A stretch of 54,881 nucleotides of DNA, from assembly GCA_043812795.1 (NCBI GenBank), contig JBDRLU010000005.1, positions 1-54,881 on the forward strand, given 5' to 3'. Shown here one piece after another: positions 42,197 to 51,558 of the stretch (position 1 is its first letter; each line of letters begins with the position of its first letter). The notes under the pieces are model-generated. The model saw only the letters and a program-made list of their open reading frames with translations. It made no database searches and was not told the DNA's origin. The translations under genes and the position numbers were made by a program. Source of the DNA: JBDRLU01 sp043812795 (GTDB lineage Bacteria > Chloroflexota > Dehalococcoidia > Dehalococcoidales > UBA2162).

Positions 42197-42814
42197 ATGT
42201 CCATTCAAAGGCACAAGCTACACAAGCGGGCTCTGGCGCTTTCCTACTTCACCGTGGGTTATAACGTTATCGAGTTTGCCCTTTCGGTTTTCGCCGGCGC
42301 CATTTCAAATAATATCTCCTTAATCGGGTTCGGACTGGATAGTCTGGTCGAATCGCTATCGGCGGGGATTATGATATGGCGCTTCGGCAAGCACAGGGAA
42401 ATGTCCGGGGAGCAGGAAGAAAGAATCGAGGCAAGGGCGGAAAAGTTAGTCGGCTATACTTTTCTGGTACTGGCGGCTTACATCTTATACGAGTCAATCG
42501 CTAAACTGGTGACTAACGAGGTCTCGCAGCCGAGCCTTCTGGGGATAATTATTGCCCTTGTCTCTATCATCATCATGCCGGTTCTTTATTATGTAAAATA
42601 TAAGACCGGCAAGACGATAAACAGCAAAAGCCTGATCGCCGATTCCAAAGAAACACTGGCCTGTGCCTTTCTTTCTCTGGCTTTACTCATCGGACTGGGG
42701 AGTAACTATCTCTTCGGTTTCTGGCAGGCCGACCCCATCGTCGGTCTCGTGATAGTAGTGTTTTTAGCGAGAGAAGGCATCGAAATACTAAAGGGTGAGG
42801 AAGAAAACGGTTAG
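42197..42814 (+). CDS. Short cation-diffusion-facilitator-like transporter
   Basis: A 205-aa protein of the CDF/cation-efflux superfamily with about six transmembrane helices. Metal-site-like motifs are GFGLDSLVESLSAG (helix II; the usual HxxxD is LDSLVE here) and SLIADSKETLACAFLSL (helix V). The cytoplasmic C-terminal regulatory domain of classical CDF proteins is missing and the stop follows the last helix region, as in a known short subgroup. Likely function is divalent-cation efflux, but the metal is unknown. Confidence 0.8.
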   Translation: MSIQRHKLHKRALALSYFTVGYNVIEFALSVFAGAISNNISLIGFGLDSLVESLSAGIMIWRFGKHREMSGEQEERIEARAEKLVGYTFLVLAAYILYESIAKLVTNEVSQPSLLGIIIALVSIIIMPVLYYVKYKTGKTINSKSLIADSKETLACAFLSLALLIGLGSNYLFGFWQADPIVGLVIVVFLAREGIEILKGEEENG

Positions 42815-42931
42815 TATGCCTTTACCGGGTCCTTCTTCAGATAATTTTTACAATCAGCCCTAACTTTTTATGTCGCCGTCCGTTATACAATGTGAAAGTA
42901 ACCAAGGCCCAAATGAGGAGGTCAACAAGTT

Positions 42932-43402
42932 ATGAAAAAGGCTCTTATCTTCGGGGTAATTGCTGCGTTGTTTATTTCCACACTGGCCTTAGGCTGCACC
43001 AAAACGGAACCGGCGACTCCCCCGATGCCTCCTCTGAATGGAGGGCAGGAAGCGAAAACAATCGAAATTTCTGTAGATGATTTCATGGCACAAAATCATC
43101 TTACCAGAGACGTCGTTCTCATCCGCCCCGGCTCGCTGATTGTCAGTCTGGGAGCTAACCCGACCACCGGTTTCACCTGGGAAGAAGCCGAAATAAGCAA
43201 CCCCTCGGTGGTTACCGAACAATCGCATAACTTCGTAGCGCCTCAAGCCGATAGCCAAGTCGTAGGCGCTCCCGGGAAAGATGTCTGGGTCTTCGACCCA
43301 CAACAACCGGGCACAGCTACGATAAAAATGAGCTACAGCCGACCGTGGGAAGGCGGCGAGAAAGATGAATGGACGCTGACGCTAAACGTGACCGTCGAAT
43401 AA
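42932..43402 (+). CDS. Chagasin-like (I42) cysteine-protease inhibitor lipoprotein
   Basis: A 156-aa predicted lipoprotein with signal peptide and lipobox LALGC (C22). The mature part carries all three inhibitory loops of the MEROPS I42 family: NPTTGFTW (76-83), GAPGKDVWVF (112-121) and SRPWEGGE around 136-143. Such proteins inhibit papain-like C1 peptidases. GAGGAGG precedes the ATG. The window contains a transglutaminase-fold membrane protein (45266-47554) but no C1 peptidase, so the target is unknown. Confidence 0.85.
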   Translation: MKKALIFGVIAALFISTLALGCTKTEPATPPMPPLNGGQEAKTIEISVDDFMAQNHLTRDVVLIRPGSLIVSLGANPTTGFTWEEAEISNPSVVTEQSHNFVAPQADSQVVGAPGKDVWVFDPQQPGTATIKMSYSRPWEGGEKDEWTLTLNVTVE

Positions 43403-43446
43403 CACCAGATTAAAGATTAATCTGACCCAAAACCAGTCACTCTCTT

Positions 43447-43605
43447 TTACTGTTTATCGGTATCTGGCTCAGCTTTCGCCCGTTCGAGCTTTTCTTCCAG
43501 TTCCTCTAATTCCTGCCACATCTTCGGCGGGACGGAATGTGCCGGCCACCTGGCTTTAAGCTCGGCAATAGCTTCTTCTATTTCTTTGACGTGTTTATTT
43601 TCCAT
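43447..43605 (-). CDS. 52-aa charged coiled-coil protein
   Basis: A short gene reading MENKHVKEIEEAIAELKARW, then PAHSVPPKMWQELEELEEKL and a charged tail. The Glu/Lys heptads suggest a two-helix coiled coil broken by PAHSVPP. A decayed second copy lies at 35556-35625, showing that the reading frame is under selection or was duplicated. Function unknown. It sits between the chagasin-like gene and the zinc-ribbon gene. Confidence 0.7.
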   Translation of the reverse strand: MENKHVKEIEEAIAELKARWPAHSVPPKMWQELEELEEKLERAKAEPDTDKQ

Positions 43606-43668
43606 ACTGACTAACCTCTACTCAATGCGTAGTCTAATCCTCTTGTATGGTATAATTTTTTTCTGAAT

Positions 43669-43902
43669 ATGGAAAAGTACTATTTACTTATTTTCATCGT
43701 AATCGCTTGGGTAATTTTCCGTATAATCGTATGGCAAAGGAAAAATCTCGGTTACAAATGTCCCCATTGTCACGCTGAATTCCAGTTATCGAGCTGGCTG
43801 GACTATCTGGGCCCCAACTTCTTTCTTCATAAATACGTCAGGTGCCCGCAATGCCATCAGCGGGGCTGGGCCTCAGTGATACGGGTAAGCCAGCCCCGCT
43901 AA
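43669..43902 (+). CDS. Membrane-anchored zinc-ribbon protein
   Basis: A 77-aa protein with one N-terminal transmembrane helix (YYLLIFIVIAWVIFRIIVW) and a cytoplasmic zinc ribbon with CPHCHAEF and CPQCHQRGW. Function unknown; resembles small CxxC membrane proteins found in many archaea and bacteria. Its last 14 codons contain one arm of an 11-bp inverted repeat (43859-43869 with 43890-43900). Confidence 0.65.
   Translation: MEKYYLLIFIVIAWVIFRIIVWQRKNLGYKCPHCHAEFQLSSWLDYLGPNFFLHKYVRCPQCHQRGWASVIRVSQPR
43859..43900. repeat. 11-bp inverted repeat at convergent gene ends
   Basis: AGCGGGGCTGG (43859-43869) and CCAGCCCCGCT (43890-43900) are perfect reverse complements around a 20-nt loop, at the end of the zinc-ribbon gene and facing the end of the beta-solenoid gene. 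No T-tract; it could still slow transcription from either side. Confidence 0.55.
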
Positions 43903-43946
43903 GAAGACGCATAAGGTCAATAGCGTCCGTGCCCAAGCGCAGGTTT

Positions 43947-45110
43947 TTATCCCGGTGACGTACCTTCCGTTCTTCTCATTGCCGTCACCAGACTCCCCAG
44001 CCCGAAGACAATGGTGAGCAAGCCGACTATCCAGCCGATATAGGGAATCAACCCCAGGAGAAACAGAATAAGCAGGCCAAGCGCCAGCGCCCCTATCATC
44101 AGGGCTTTGGACTCTATTTTCCGGTTCTGTTTGATAATCAGCCGCCCAATAAGTGAGGCTACCGGAACCTGACTCAGGGAAAGGGCGATACCATACAATG
44201 CCAGGGATATCAGCCCGACCGGTAAACCGATGACAGTTATCATGACGATAACGGCAGCTATCGGCGTGACAATAAGGATTACCGTACCCCAGCCGAGGCT
44301 CTGCCATGGTTTAGCCTGTATCGAGTCGGCCATCAACGTAACTCTTCGCGAGGCGATGAGGATAATAACAATGCCGACAACCAGTATCATCAGAAAGCCT
44401 AATATCTGCCATACCACGGCAATGCCAGCCAGCACCGGGTAGAATGCCTTTGCCGATTTCCTCGCCTCTGGCAGTTTGTGGGTGGTTGTACCGAATATGC
44501 TGGCTCCGGACTGGATACTAGCTTCGTTTTCGCTGGTGTAGATTAGATTACCCTGAATACTGGCCGTAGAGGTAACGGTCAGCCTATCGACAGCAAGTTG
44601 AATATTTCCTCCCACTCCATCAGCAAGAATGACTGAACCGGCACCGCCCTTGATATTGCCGTTCACTCGACCTCTAATAAACGCCATATTGGTGGCCAGG
44701 ATTAGGTCACCGACTATCGTGCTCTGGCTGTTGGTCGTTACCTCGGAACCGGCCACCAACAGGTCGCGTCCGACGTTGCCGTTGAGAGTAATCGATGTTC
44801 CCGCTAACCTGGCGCCATGGCTGATGTCTCCGTTTAGCGTGATAGTCTGACCGGCAAAAGTAACACCGCCGTTGACCGCTCCATTGATGGCCAGCGACTG
44901 GCCGGCGCCGAAGACATCGCCATTTACCGTGCCATCAATTATGATGTTTCCGCCGGCGACATAGAGGTCTCCTTCGACTACTTCTCCGCTCGGGACGGTC
45001 ACAGTGTCTCCGGTACGGCCATCAAAAGCCAGGACAGGTGACGCAACGACAGCCACCAGCAATACCACCAGCAGACAGATACCCAGTCCCCGAAAGATAT
45101 TCTTCAGCAT
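43947..45110 (-). CDS. Membrane protein with polymer-forming (bactofilin-like) beta-solenoid
   Basis: A 387-aa protein: signal peptide or N-terminal helix (FRGLGICLLVVLLVAVV ... VLAF), then about 170 residues of repeating GxIxxGxV-type hexapeptides (GDLYVAGGNIIIDGTVNGDV, GSVILADGVGGNIQLAV) typical of a right-handed beta-solenoid as in polymer-forming cytoskeletal proteins, then four to five transmembrane helices (about 225-375). GGAGGGGAG precedes the ATG. It lies 155 bp after the transglutaminase gene on the same strand and could be the last gene of that operon. A role in envelope structure is inference. Confidence 0.75.
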   Translation of the reverse strand: MLKNIFRGLGICLLVVLLVAVVASPVLAFDGRTGDTVTVPSGEVVEGDLYVAGGNIIIDGTVNGDVFGAGQSLAINGAVNGGVTFAGQTITLNGDISHGARLAGTSITLNGNVGRDLLVAGSEVTTNSQSTIVGDLILATNMAFIRGRVNGNIKGGAGSVILADGVGGNIQLAVDRLTVTSTASIQGNLIYTSENEASIQSGASIFGTTTHKLPEARKSAKAFYPVLAGIAVVWQILGFLMILVVGIVIILIASRRVTLMADSIQAKPWQSLGWGTVILIVTPIAAVIVMITVIGLPVGLISLALYGIALSLSQVPVASLIGRLIIKQNRKIESKALMIGALALGLLILFLLGLIPYIGWIVGLLTIVFGLGSLVTAMRRTEGTSPG

Positions 45111-45265
45111 TTCTCCCCTCCTCGAAGTACAATCAGGTTCGATGGCACCTACTTTTACCTTTAACTCATTCTAGCATTATTTGAAATTCCGGGGGAAGAT
45201 GAGGTAATTTTAAACAGGCTTAGAGGTTGATAAGTCTCTCTCATCACGCAAAGGACGATTGAATT

Positions 45266-47554
45266 CTATACTGAAAAGTGCATCAGGAGCCTTACCGGAG
45301 ACCATTTCTTCAAGCGGAGCATGTATTTGAAAAGGGCCGGACATAATTCCACCCATGCTTTTTGAAGCTTGATGGTGTCCTTGTTTTCGAGCACTTTTCT
45401 CGGGCCGTATTGCGTGCCCAAATATGATACGACTATCGTATCGATAGCTTCCTGGTGCAAAGGAAGATAACCGCTCAGGCGACGGCCGTATTCCGATGGT
45501 GTCTCAAAATCGCCCGGCCCGGAATTACTGCGATGGGCCAAGTAGCACATCCGGTCGTAAGCCTGCACAGCTGTCTGCACTCTCTCGAGCTTACCCAGCC
45601 ACCGATTAATATATTCCCGTGCCATGAAGGTAGCCACGGCAAGCATGAAAATAAAACTGAACAGATAAATGTAGGGCCAGGGTAAGGTTGGCGCGCGGGA
45701 TACGCTCCTGGTTGCCCCGCCCGCAGCAGGGTCGAACTCCCCGTCGAGCATCCACAGCGGATACCCCTCATCTTCGGGAGCCGGAGGGTAATAGCCAGAG
45801 CTGGCAGCAAAATCACCATCGTCCAGCGAAACACCACGCGGTGTCGCCTCAAACTCAATCCAACCGTATTCCGGGAAATACACTTCTATCCGGCTATGAT
45901 AGTCACGGGCGCGGATAACATAATTGCCAGTAGCTTTGTCTACCTCCCGACTAAGATAGCCGGTACTCAGTCTGGCCGGCACATCGCTGGAGCGTAACAA
46001 GATAGCCATGGCTGAAGCAAAGTGCACACAGAATCCCCGCCGTGAGCCGAACAAGAAGTAGTCAACTCCATCCCTTCCGTCCGGTGGTGGTTGTGCCCTC
46101 TCGTCGTACCAGTAAGTCTTCAAGTAATCCTGAATAGCTACCACCTTATCATAAGGGGTCTTTGCCCGGGAGGTAATTTCAAGGCCCAAAATCCAAACAC
46201 GATCCGGTAAGTTATCAGGTAATTGTAGGTAACGGCTTCTTACCCAGGCAGGATATTCTTCACCGGCACCGGCCAGTTCCTCCGGAGTGGCAGTGGCAAC
46301 ATTAGCGATAACCCGATACTTCTGATAAGGACGTATCAATTGAGTGGAAGCTATCGCCGCAATATCAGGCGGAGCCTCACCTTGAGATGAAATATCGGCT
46401 CCCTCAGAGAAGGTCTGCAATCTGACCGGAATACTGGCCGAAATAACTTCACCTCTTGAGAGAACAACGTCAGTCTTTAACCTGTTGTCCACCGTATAAG
46501 CTATCGGGGCGCTCTCCGATGATTTTTCGGGATAAGGAAGGGGGACACCGGCACTCAGGGCCTGGGCCGGCTCAGCCGTACTTACCCAGCCCCATGGCTC
46601 ATACCTATCGTAGCGCCAGATAGGCCAGTATTCGGAGCTTGCCCCGCTTATCAGGAAATTAATTCTGGTGCTGCCGGTAATACGGTCTTTGAACAAAAGC
46701 TCTTCCTGCGTTTCGCTCTTGACTACAGCCCATTTGGACGGGACACTATGAAAGATATTGAACCAGATTTTTTCCATTCTCGCACCGCTAAAGGGGGCAG
46801 CATTTATCTTCAATCCGATATTATCAAGAGGTGGGACAGGCATGAAATGGACGATGCCAACAGTTATTACCGCAATTCCGGCCAGGGACATAAAAGAATA
46901 GCCTAATCCCCGGCGGATGCTTGTATCCGCCCAATCGGTGAGACGGTGGCTCTTCCTGGCCAGGTGGGCGATACCGAGTAAAACGATGGCAGCTAGAAAG
47001 TAGAGGGCAAAGAAATAATAGTCCTCGCGGGGAAGATTACTCAGGTTGACCAGGAGCATTACCGTACCTGAGGCGATGGTTACCCAGGCGTTCTGCTGAC
47101 GTACGATGAACCAGACTGAAATAAATCCGATAAGCCAGGTGACGAAGACAAGGAATATGGCAAAGAACACGGTCCCTTCGCTGGGACGGGAATCACTTAC
47201 GGCCTGCCACCAGAGTTGGAATGATGAAGAGTCGTTGGTAGCCGTAAAAAGTCGGACTGTCTGCCAGAACACGATAGCTAGGCCAAAGGTCAGCATCAGC
47301 GCTATCGTTACTTTCTTGGGGAGGCCGGTATTTGCCAGAAGAATACCCGCTACGGTGGCTAGCACCAGCGCCGTGATTAATGAAGGCTGTGGAGTAATCC
47401 AGCTAGCTTTTTCTACCGACCAGACCGCCACCGCCAATGTCAGGAACCCCAACCCGGCACAGACCAGGGTAAGGAAATTGCTGAAGCTGAATCGGCTTAT
47501 TGCCCGCCGGAAAGGAATGACTATTTTGCCACTTATTATTTTTATTTGTTCCAT
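45266..47554 (-). CDS. TgpA-type transglutaminase-like membrane protein
   Basis: A 762-aa protein: about seven N-terminal transmembrane helices, a large periplasmic transglutaminase-like domain, a further helix near residue 630 and a cytoplasmic C-terminal DUF4129-like part. Active-site cysteine is in SRRGFCVHFASAMA and histidine in RARDYHSRIEVYFPEYGW. The residue where a catalytic Asp is expected reads FEATP (Glu), and AHAW is replaced by YHSR. Last core gene of the moxR-DUF58-tgpA operon; its ATG is ten bases after the DUF58 stop. Proteins of this type are implicated in processing surface proteins. Confidence 0.88.
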   Translation of the reverse strand: MEQIKIISGKIVIPFRRAISRFSFSNFLTLVCAGLGFLTLAVAVWSVEKASWITPQPSLITALVLATVAGILLANTGLPKKVTIALMLTFGLAIVFWQTVRLFTATNDSSSFQLWWQAVSDSRPSEGTVFFAIFLVFVTWLIGFISVWFIVRQQNAWVTIASGTVMLLVNLSNLPREDYYFFALYFLAAIVLLGIAHLARKSHRLTDWADTSIRRGLGYSFMSLAGIAVITVGIVHFMPVPPLDNIGLKINAAPFSGARMEKIWFNIFHSVPSKWAVVKSETQEELLFKDRITGSTRINFLISGASSEYWPIWRYDRYEPWGWVSTAEPAQALSAGVPLPYPEKSSESAPIAYTVDNRLKTDVVLSRGEVISASIPVRLQTFSEGADISSQGEAPPDIAAIASTQLIRPYQKYRVIANVATATPEELAGAGEEYPAWVRSRYLQLPDNLPDRVWILGLEITSRAKTPYDKVVAIQDYLKTYWYDERAQPPPDGRDGVDYFLFGSRRGFCVHFASAMAILLRSSDVPARLSTGYLSREVDKATGNYVIRARDYHSRIEVYFPEYGWIEFEATPRGVSLDDGDFAASSGYYPPAPEDEGYPLWMLDGEFDPAAGGATRSVSRAPTLPWPYIYLFSFIFMLAVATFMAREYINRWLGKLERVQTAVQAYDRMCYLAHRSNSGPGDFETPSEYGRRLSGYLPLHQEAIDTIVVSYLGTQYGPRKVLENKDTIKLQKAWVELCPALFKYMLRLKKWSPVRLLMHFSV

Positions 47555-47563
47555 GGGTCATCC

Positions 47564-48787
47564 TCAAACCGACAACAAATGAGCATGGATTTGGCTATCG
47601 AGTACTTTAGCCAGGTCGTCACCCTTTCTGACGGTATAGACCTGGGCACCGCATAAGGTGAGCGCCCGCACCATATCAGTCGAAAGCGGGCGTCCTCCCC
47701 AGCTTCTAATATCAAGGAGGACGACTAATATGGCACCAACGCGATTTCTGAGCCGGTGGATAGTCTCCATCAGGTTCGGTGTCGCTGATGTGGCAACCAT
47801 AACCGCCAGAGGGTTATGCCGGAAAATATCCGCGTGCCGGGAAGCTGTTTCACTCAGCCTTACCTTCGCCTCGGTCTTCATCAAGGCCGTGGTCTGTAAC
47901 AACTGCCACAGGTGCTCTTCTCCGCCCCGGGGCATTACCGGGGAGCAGCTCTCACCTGAAGCAATCATACCCACTTTCATCCCTTTTTGAACACATTTTT
48001 GCGCCACCGAGGCAGCAACTGTAACAGCGTATTCTTCACTGGCATCCCCGTCACGGTCGAAATGAGATTCTTTATTCATGTCGAGGAGTATCCAGACAGT
48101 TCGGGAAGCATTAAAGGAACGGTCGGTATCGAACATCTTGACCATCAGTTTGCCGATGCGGGCCGTGCTCGGCCAATGAATGTGATGCAAACTATCGCCA
48201 CTGGCAAACTCACGTACGCCGGAAGCATTGGGACTGAGATGGCTGACTGACTGGTAGCCGGACCCGTTACCGAAGTCTCTGAAGGAACTGAATTTCAGGT
48301 GAGGCAGGTCAATAGTCGCCGGGTAAACAATGATTTCCTGTGTTTCTCCCAGAGTACGCTGGTACGTGAAGATACCGAAGGGGTCGGTAGCCGTCAAGGT
48401 CACCGGGCCAAGGTGATAAGAACCTCTTTTATGACACGAGAAGTCAGCATTCCACGAATAGGAGCTTCTTCCGGGAATATTGACCATCTTATCCTGATGT
48501 TCCAGTAAATCAGTGTTGTCCTGTAATATGAGCCACAGAAACGGCAGCTTATCGGCGTTAGTAATAACTACCTTCCGCTGGAAACAATCACCGGCCTGCA
48601 AGTGCTCTGGCGGTAGGGCGATATGGGCACCGAGCCGGCGCGGGCCGAATCTGACCCACAGGTAGCTGAACGTAATGACCAGTACGACAAGGAGAGCCAG
48701 ACGTAGTAGTAGCATCGAACTAATAAGTAGCCCCAGCGCGAGGAGAAGCAATGGTACCGAAACTATGATTATCTTGCGGGTGTTCAT
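47564..48787 (-). CDS. DUF58 protein with vWA-like domain
   Basis: A 407-aa protein with two N-terminal transmembrane segments (about 5-50), a beta-rich domain (roughly 60-185) and the DUF58 core with ASGDSLHHIHWPSTARIGKLMVK followed by a vWA-like fold (WILLDMNKESHFD ...). The second ATG (48787) has the best spacing to GTGGAG. Middle gene of the moxR operon. Its partner MoxR ATPase probably remodels proteins together with it. Confidence 0.88.
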   Translation of the reverse strand: MNTRKIIIVSVPLLLLALGLLISSMLLLRLALLVVLVITFSYLWVRFGPRRLGAHIALPPEHLQAGDCFQRKVVITNADKLPFLWLILQDNTDLLEHQDKMVNIPGRSSYSWNADFSCHKRGSYHLGPVTLTATDPFGIFTYQRTLGETQEIIVYPATIDLPHLKFSSFRDFGNGSGYQSVSHLSPNASGVREFASGDSLHHIHWPSTARIGKLMVKMFDTDRSFNASRTVWILLDMNKESHFDRDGDASEEYAVTVAASVAQKCVQKGMKVGMIASGESCSPVMPRGGEEHLWQLLQTTALMKTEAKVRLSETASRHADIFRHNPLAVMVATSATPNLMETIHRLRNRVGAILVVLLDIRSWGGRPLSTDMVRALTLCGAQVYTVRKGDDLAKVLDSQIHAHLLSV

Positions 48788-48832
48788 CAGCATACTCCAC
48801 CACGACGGCCTACGGACAGATAACTTTGTTCC

Positions 48833-49780
48833 TTACCTGTTTACCGCGCCGGGGACCGGGATAGACTCGAGCAACCGGGTAATGATATCCCGCCCGTTTC
48901 GGTCATGAGAGGCATCATCCAGGCGAGGGACCAGCCGGTGGGCGAGTGTCGGCTCGGCGAGGGCTTTAACATCGTCGGGCAGGACGTAGTCCCGCTCGTG
49001 AATCAGCGCCCTGGCCTGAGCGGTACGATAGAGAGCCAGGGAGCCGCGAGGCGAGGCGCCGAGAAAGATGGACGGATGGCCGCGGGTTGCCCCGACGAGT
49101 TTGGCGATGTATTCCTTGACCAGGTCATCGACATAGACCTCTCTTACCGCGGACTGCAGGGCTTCGACATCCGGACCACTAACTACCGGTTGCAGTTTCT
49201 CGATAGGGTGGGAATGCTGCTGGTGGTCCATGATCGTCATTTCTTCGGCCGCCGATGGATAGCCGAGGCTGATACGCATCAGAAATCTATCCAGCTGCGT
49301 TTCCGGGAGAGGGAAAGTCCCTTCGTATTCAATCGGGTTCTGGGTGGCCAGGACATGGAAGGGAGCGGGCATTTTATGAGTGATACCATCCACGGTTATT
49401 TGCCCCTCTTCCATACATTCCAGCAGGGCCGACTGTACCTTCGGCGTGGCCCGGTTGATTTCGTCGGCCAGAACAATCTGCGCCACTATCGGCCCCGGGC
49501 GGTATTCGAAATCGCCGGTTTTCTGGTTATATACCGAGACACCGGTAATATCGCTGGGTAACATGTCCGGAGTAAACTGGATTCGTTTGAAGGTACAGTC
49601 CAGAGATTTGGCGAGACTGCGGGCGAGCATGGTCTTGCCGACGCCGGGCGCGTCTTCAATCAGCAAATGCCCCCGGCTCATCAGGGCAATAACGGCCAGT
49701 TCGACCACATCCCTCTTGCCGATAATTACCTGCTCAACATTGTCGATGATTGCTTGCGCTTTGGTCTTCACCACTTCCAT
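48833..49780 (-). CDS. MoxR-family AAA+ ATPase
   Basis: A 315-aa ATPase with Walker A EDAPGVGKTMLA, Walker B IVLADEINRATPKVQSALLE, sensor ATQNPIEYEGTFPLPETQLDRFL and a C-terminal lid domain. MoxR ATPases act as chaperones that activate or assemble partner proteins, usually through vWA/DUF58 proteins. First gene of the operon with the DUF58 and TgpA-like genes, so a membrane protein maturation system is likely. ATG at 49780 is weakly spaced to AAAGG. Confidence 0.92.
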   Translation of the reverse strand: MEVVKTKAQAIIDNVEQVIIGKRDVVELAVIALMSRGHLLIEDAPGVGKTMLARSLAKSLDCTFKRIQFTPDMLPSDITGVSVYNQKTGDFEYRPGPIVAQIVLADEINRATPKVQSALLECMEEGQITVDGITHKMPAPFHVLATQNPIEYEGTFPLPETQLDRFLMRISLGYPSAAEEMTIMDHQQHSHPIEKLQPVVSGPDVEALQSAVREVYVDDLVKEYIAKLVGATRGHPSIFLGASPRGSLALYRTAQARALIHERDYVLPDDVKALAEPTLAHRLVPRLDDASHDRNGRDIITRLLESIPVPGAVNR

Positions 49781-49929
49781 CCTTTATCCGTCTGCCTCCC
49801 CGGTGCGGTATTGGTTAGGGAAAAGTAAAAGTTGAATTGATATACTCATTTTAACACAAATTTTTATTAACATAAAGTTGGATACCGTTACCCTTTGATT
49901 CTGAGGGTGTTCCCGCTCATACCTTTCGA

Positions 49930-50040
49930 TAAGTTCTGGATTCCGGCTTCCGCCGGAATGGTTTTCAAGGTGTTGTTAGAAGTCCCGACGCTTCGGGACT
50001 TATTTCTTATTTCCCCTCTCCTACCAGGAGAGAGGTCGGA
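49930..50040. repeat. Cluster of three palindromic repeats upstream of moxR
   Basis: ATTCCGGC/GCCGGAAT (49940-49959), AAGTCCCGA/TCGGGACTT (49980-50001, 9-bp perfect stem with CGCT loop, followed by an A/T-rich tract) and CCTCTCCT/AGGAGAG (about 50014-50034). The first is related to part of the 14890 element. They occupy most of the 410-bp divergent gap between moxR and the next gene; the rest shows no gene. Confidence 0.65.
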
Positions 50041-50190
50041 CTTTTAGGAAATGCCACCCATAAACTAACAGAACCCAAATTAGCAATATCACCAAACATA
50101 AAGACTGGTCCTATCTCACATTCCAGTTGACAAGAAGCGAGAGGTATAATAGATTGGCTTAGCGGTTGAATCGGGAAAGTGAGGTGCACC

Positions 50191-51126
50191 ATGAATATCG
50201 GTTTCATCGGACTCGGGGTGATGGGGAGCGGGATGGCCGACAATCTCCTTAAAGCAGGATACCATCTTACGGTCAATGATGTGCGCCGTGAAGCAGCCAA
50301 GCCCTTTTTGGACGCCGGCGCTGTCTGGGCGGATACGCCGGAAGCGGTGGCTAAAGCCAGCGACGTAATTTTCACGTCCTTACCCGGGCCGGTGGAAGTG
50401 GAGGCAGTAGCCCTCGGTAAAAGCGGTATCATCGAAGGAATACGCCCCGGCGCGGTGTATATCGACCTGACGAGCAATTCGCCGACGCTGGTGCGCCGCG
50501 TTTATGAAAAATTTAAGGAAAAAGGCGCCCGCATGATGGATGCGCCGGTAAGCGGCGGGCCGGCCGGAGCAAAGGCCGGTACGCTGGCGCTGATGGTGGG
50601 TGGAGACGAGGAAATCTTCCAGCAATACCTGCCCGTATTGAAGGCCATCGGTGACAAGATAACTTATACCGGGGCGATTGGTTGCGGCAGTATCTGCAAG
50701 CTCATGCACAACTGCGTCTTCTACGGGGCACAGGCCGTCATTGCCGAGTGCCTGACACTGGGCGTCAAGGCCGGGGTTAATCCCAGGACGTTATGGCGTA
50801 CGTTGAGAGACGGGGCCTACGGGCAGGGCAACCTGCTCAACCGCGTCCTGCCGGACACCCTTTTCCGGGGACGTTTCGAACCTCCCCAGTTTGCCCTGCG
50901 GCTGGCTTTCAAGGACGTATCACTGGCTACCTCGCTAGGGCGCGAGCTTAACGTTCCGATGGCCATGAGCAACCTGGCCCTCCAGGAAATGATGACGGCG
51001 GTGAACAAGGGCTGGGGCGACAAAGACTCGCGCAGTGCCATGATGGTCCAGGAAGAGCGTGCCGGCGTCGAAGTCCGCATTCCCGAAGCCGAGTTAGAGG
51101 AAGAAGCCAGGAAAAATAAGAAGTAA
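50191..51126 (+). CDS. 3-hydroxyisobutyrate dehydrogenase family reductase (second copy)
   Basis: A 311-aa beta-hydroxyacid dehydrogenase: MNIGFIGLGVMGSGMADNL Rossmann motif, MDAPVSGGPAGAKAGTLALMVGG substrate segment, and catalytic lysine in GSICKLMHNC. ATG at 50191 preceded by GTGAGGTG. It shares the family with 3204-4103 but is clearly divergent. A cupin gene follows 58 bp later. Substrate unknown. Confidence 0.88.
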   Translation: MNIGFIGLGVMGSGMADNLLKAGYHLTVNDVRREAAKPFLDAGAVWADTPEAVAKASDVIFTSLPGPVEVEAVALGKSGIIEGIRPGAVYIDLTSNSPTLVRRVYEKFKEKGARMMDAPVSGGPAGAKAGTLALMVGGDEEIFQQYLPVLKAIGDKITYTGAIGCGSICKLMHNCVFYGAQAVIAECLTLGVKAGVNPRTLWRTLRDGAYGQGNLLNRVLPDTLFRGRFEPPQFALRLAFKDVSLATSLGRELNVPMAMSNLALQEMMTAVNKGWGDKDSRSAMMVQEERAGVEVRIPEAELEEEARKNKK

Positions 51127-51183
51127 CCTGCCTTAGCCAGTTTTTATTTCAGGAAAAATCCAAAATCAGGAGGTAGTCCAGCA

Positions 51184-51540
51184 ATGAAGATTATCAAAGG
51201 TAACGATATTCAGGCGAGGGAAGTCACCAACGAGCCGCTGTTCACCGGAGGGAAAGTACTTTCGACGCCGCTGATTGGCCCGGAAACGTCGAAGGAAATC
51301 GGGGTTGGCGTGGTCACCTTCAGCCCGGGCGCCCGCAACGTTTTCCACACCCACACCACGGAGCAGTTACTGTACGTTACCGCAGGCAAGGGAATCGTCG
51401 CCACGGAAAAGGAAGAGATAGTGGTCACGCCGGGGATGCTCATCCATTTTCCGGCGGGAGAAAAACACTGGCACGGGGCCACGAAGGACTCGTCGTTCAC
51501 GCACATTACCATTGCCCCGCCACATCAGACCAATTTCTAA
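51184..51540 (+). CDS. Single-domain cupin
   Basis: A 118-aa cupin with motif 1 PGARNVFHTHTTEQLLYVTAGKG (metal ligands H, H, E) and motif 2 PGMLIHFPAGEKHWHGA (His). Small cupins of this kind bind a metal and act as isomerases, decarboxylases or sensors; the function here is unknown. It probably forms an operon with the upstream reductase. AGGAGG precedes the ATG. The stop TAA is in the same frame as the Rhs fragment that begins 18 bp later. Confidence 0.85.
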   Translation: MKIIKGNDIQAREVTNEPLFTGGKVLSTPLIGPETSKEIGVGVVTFSPGARNVFHTHTTEQLLYVTAGKGIVATEKEEIVVTPGMLIHFPAGEKHWHGATKDSSFTHITIAPPHQTNF

Positions 51541-51558
51541 AACCATTGGAGCCGCAGG

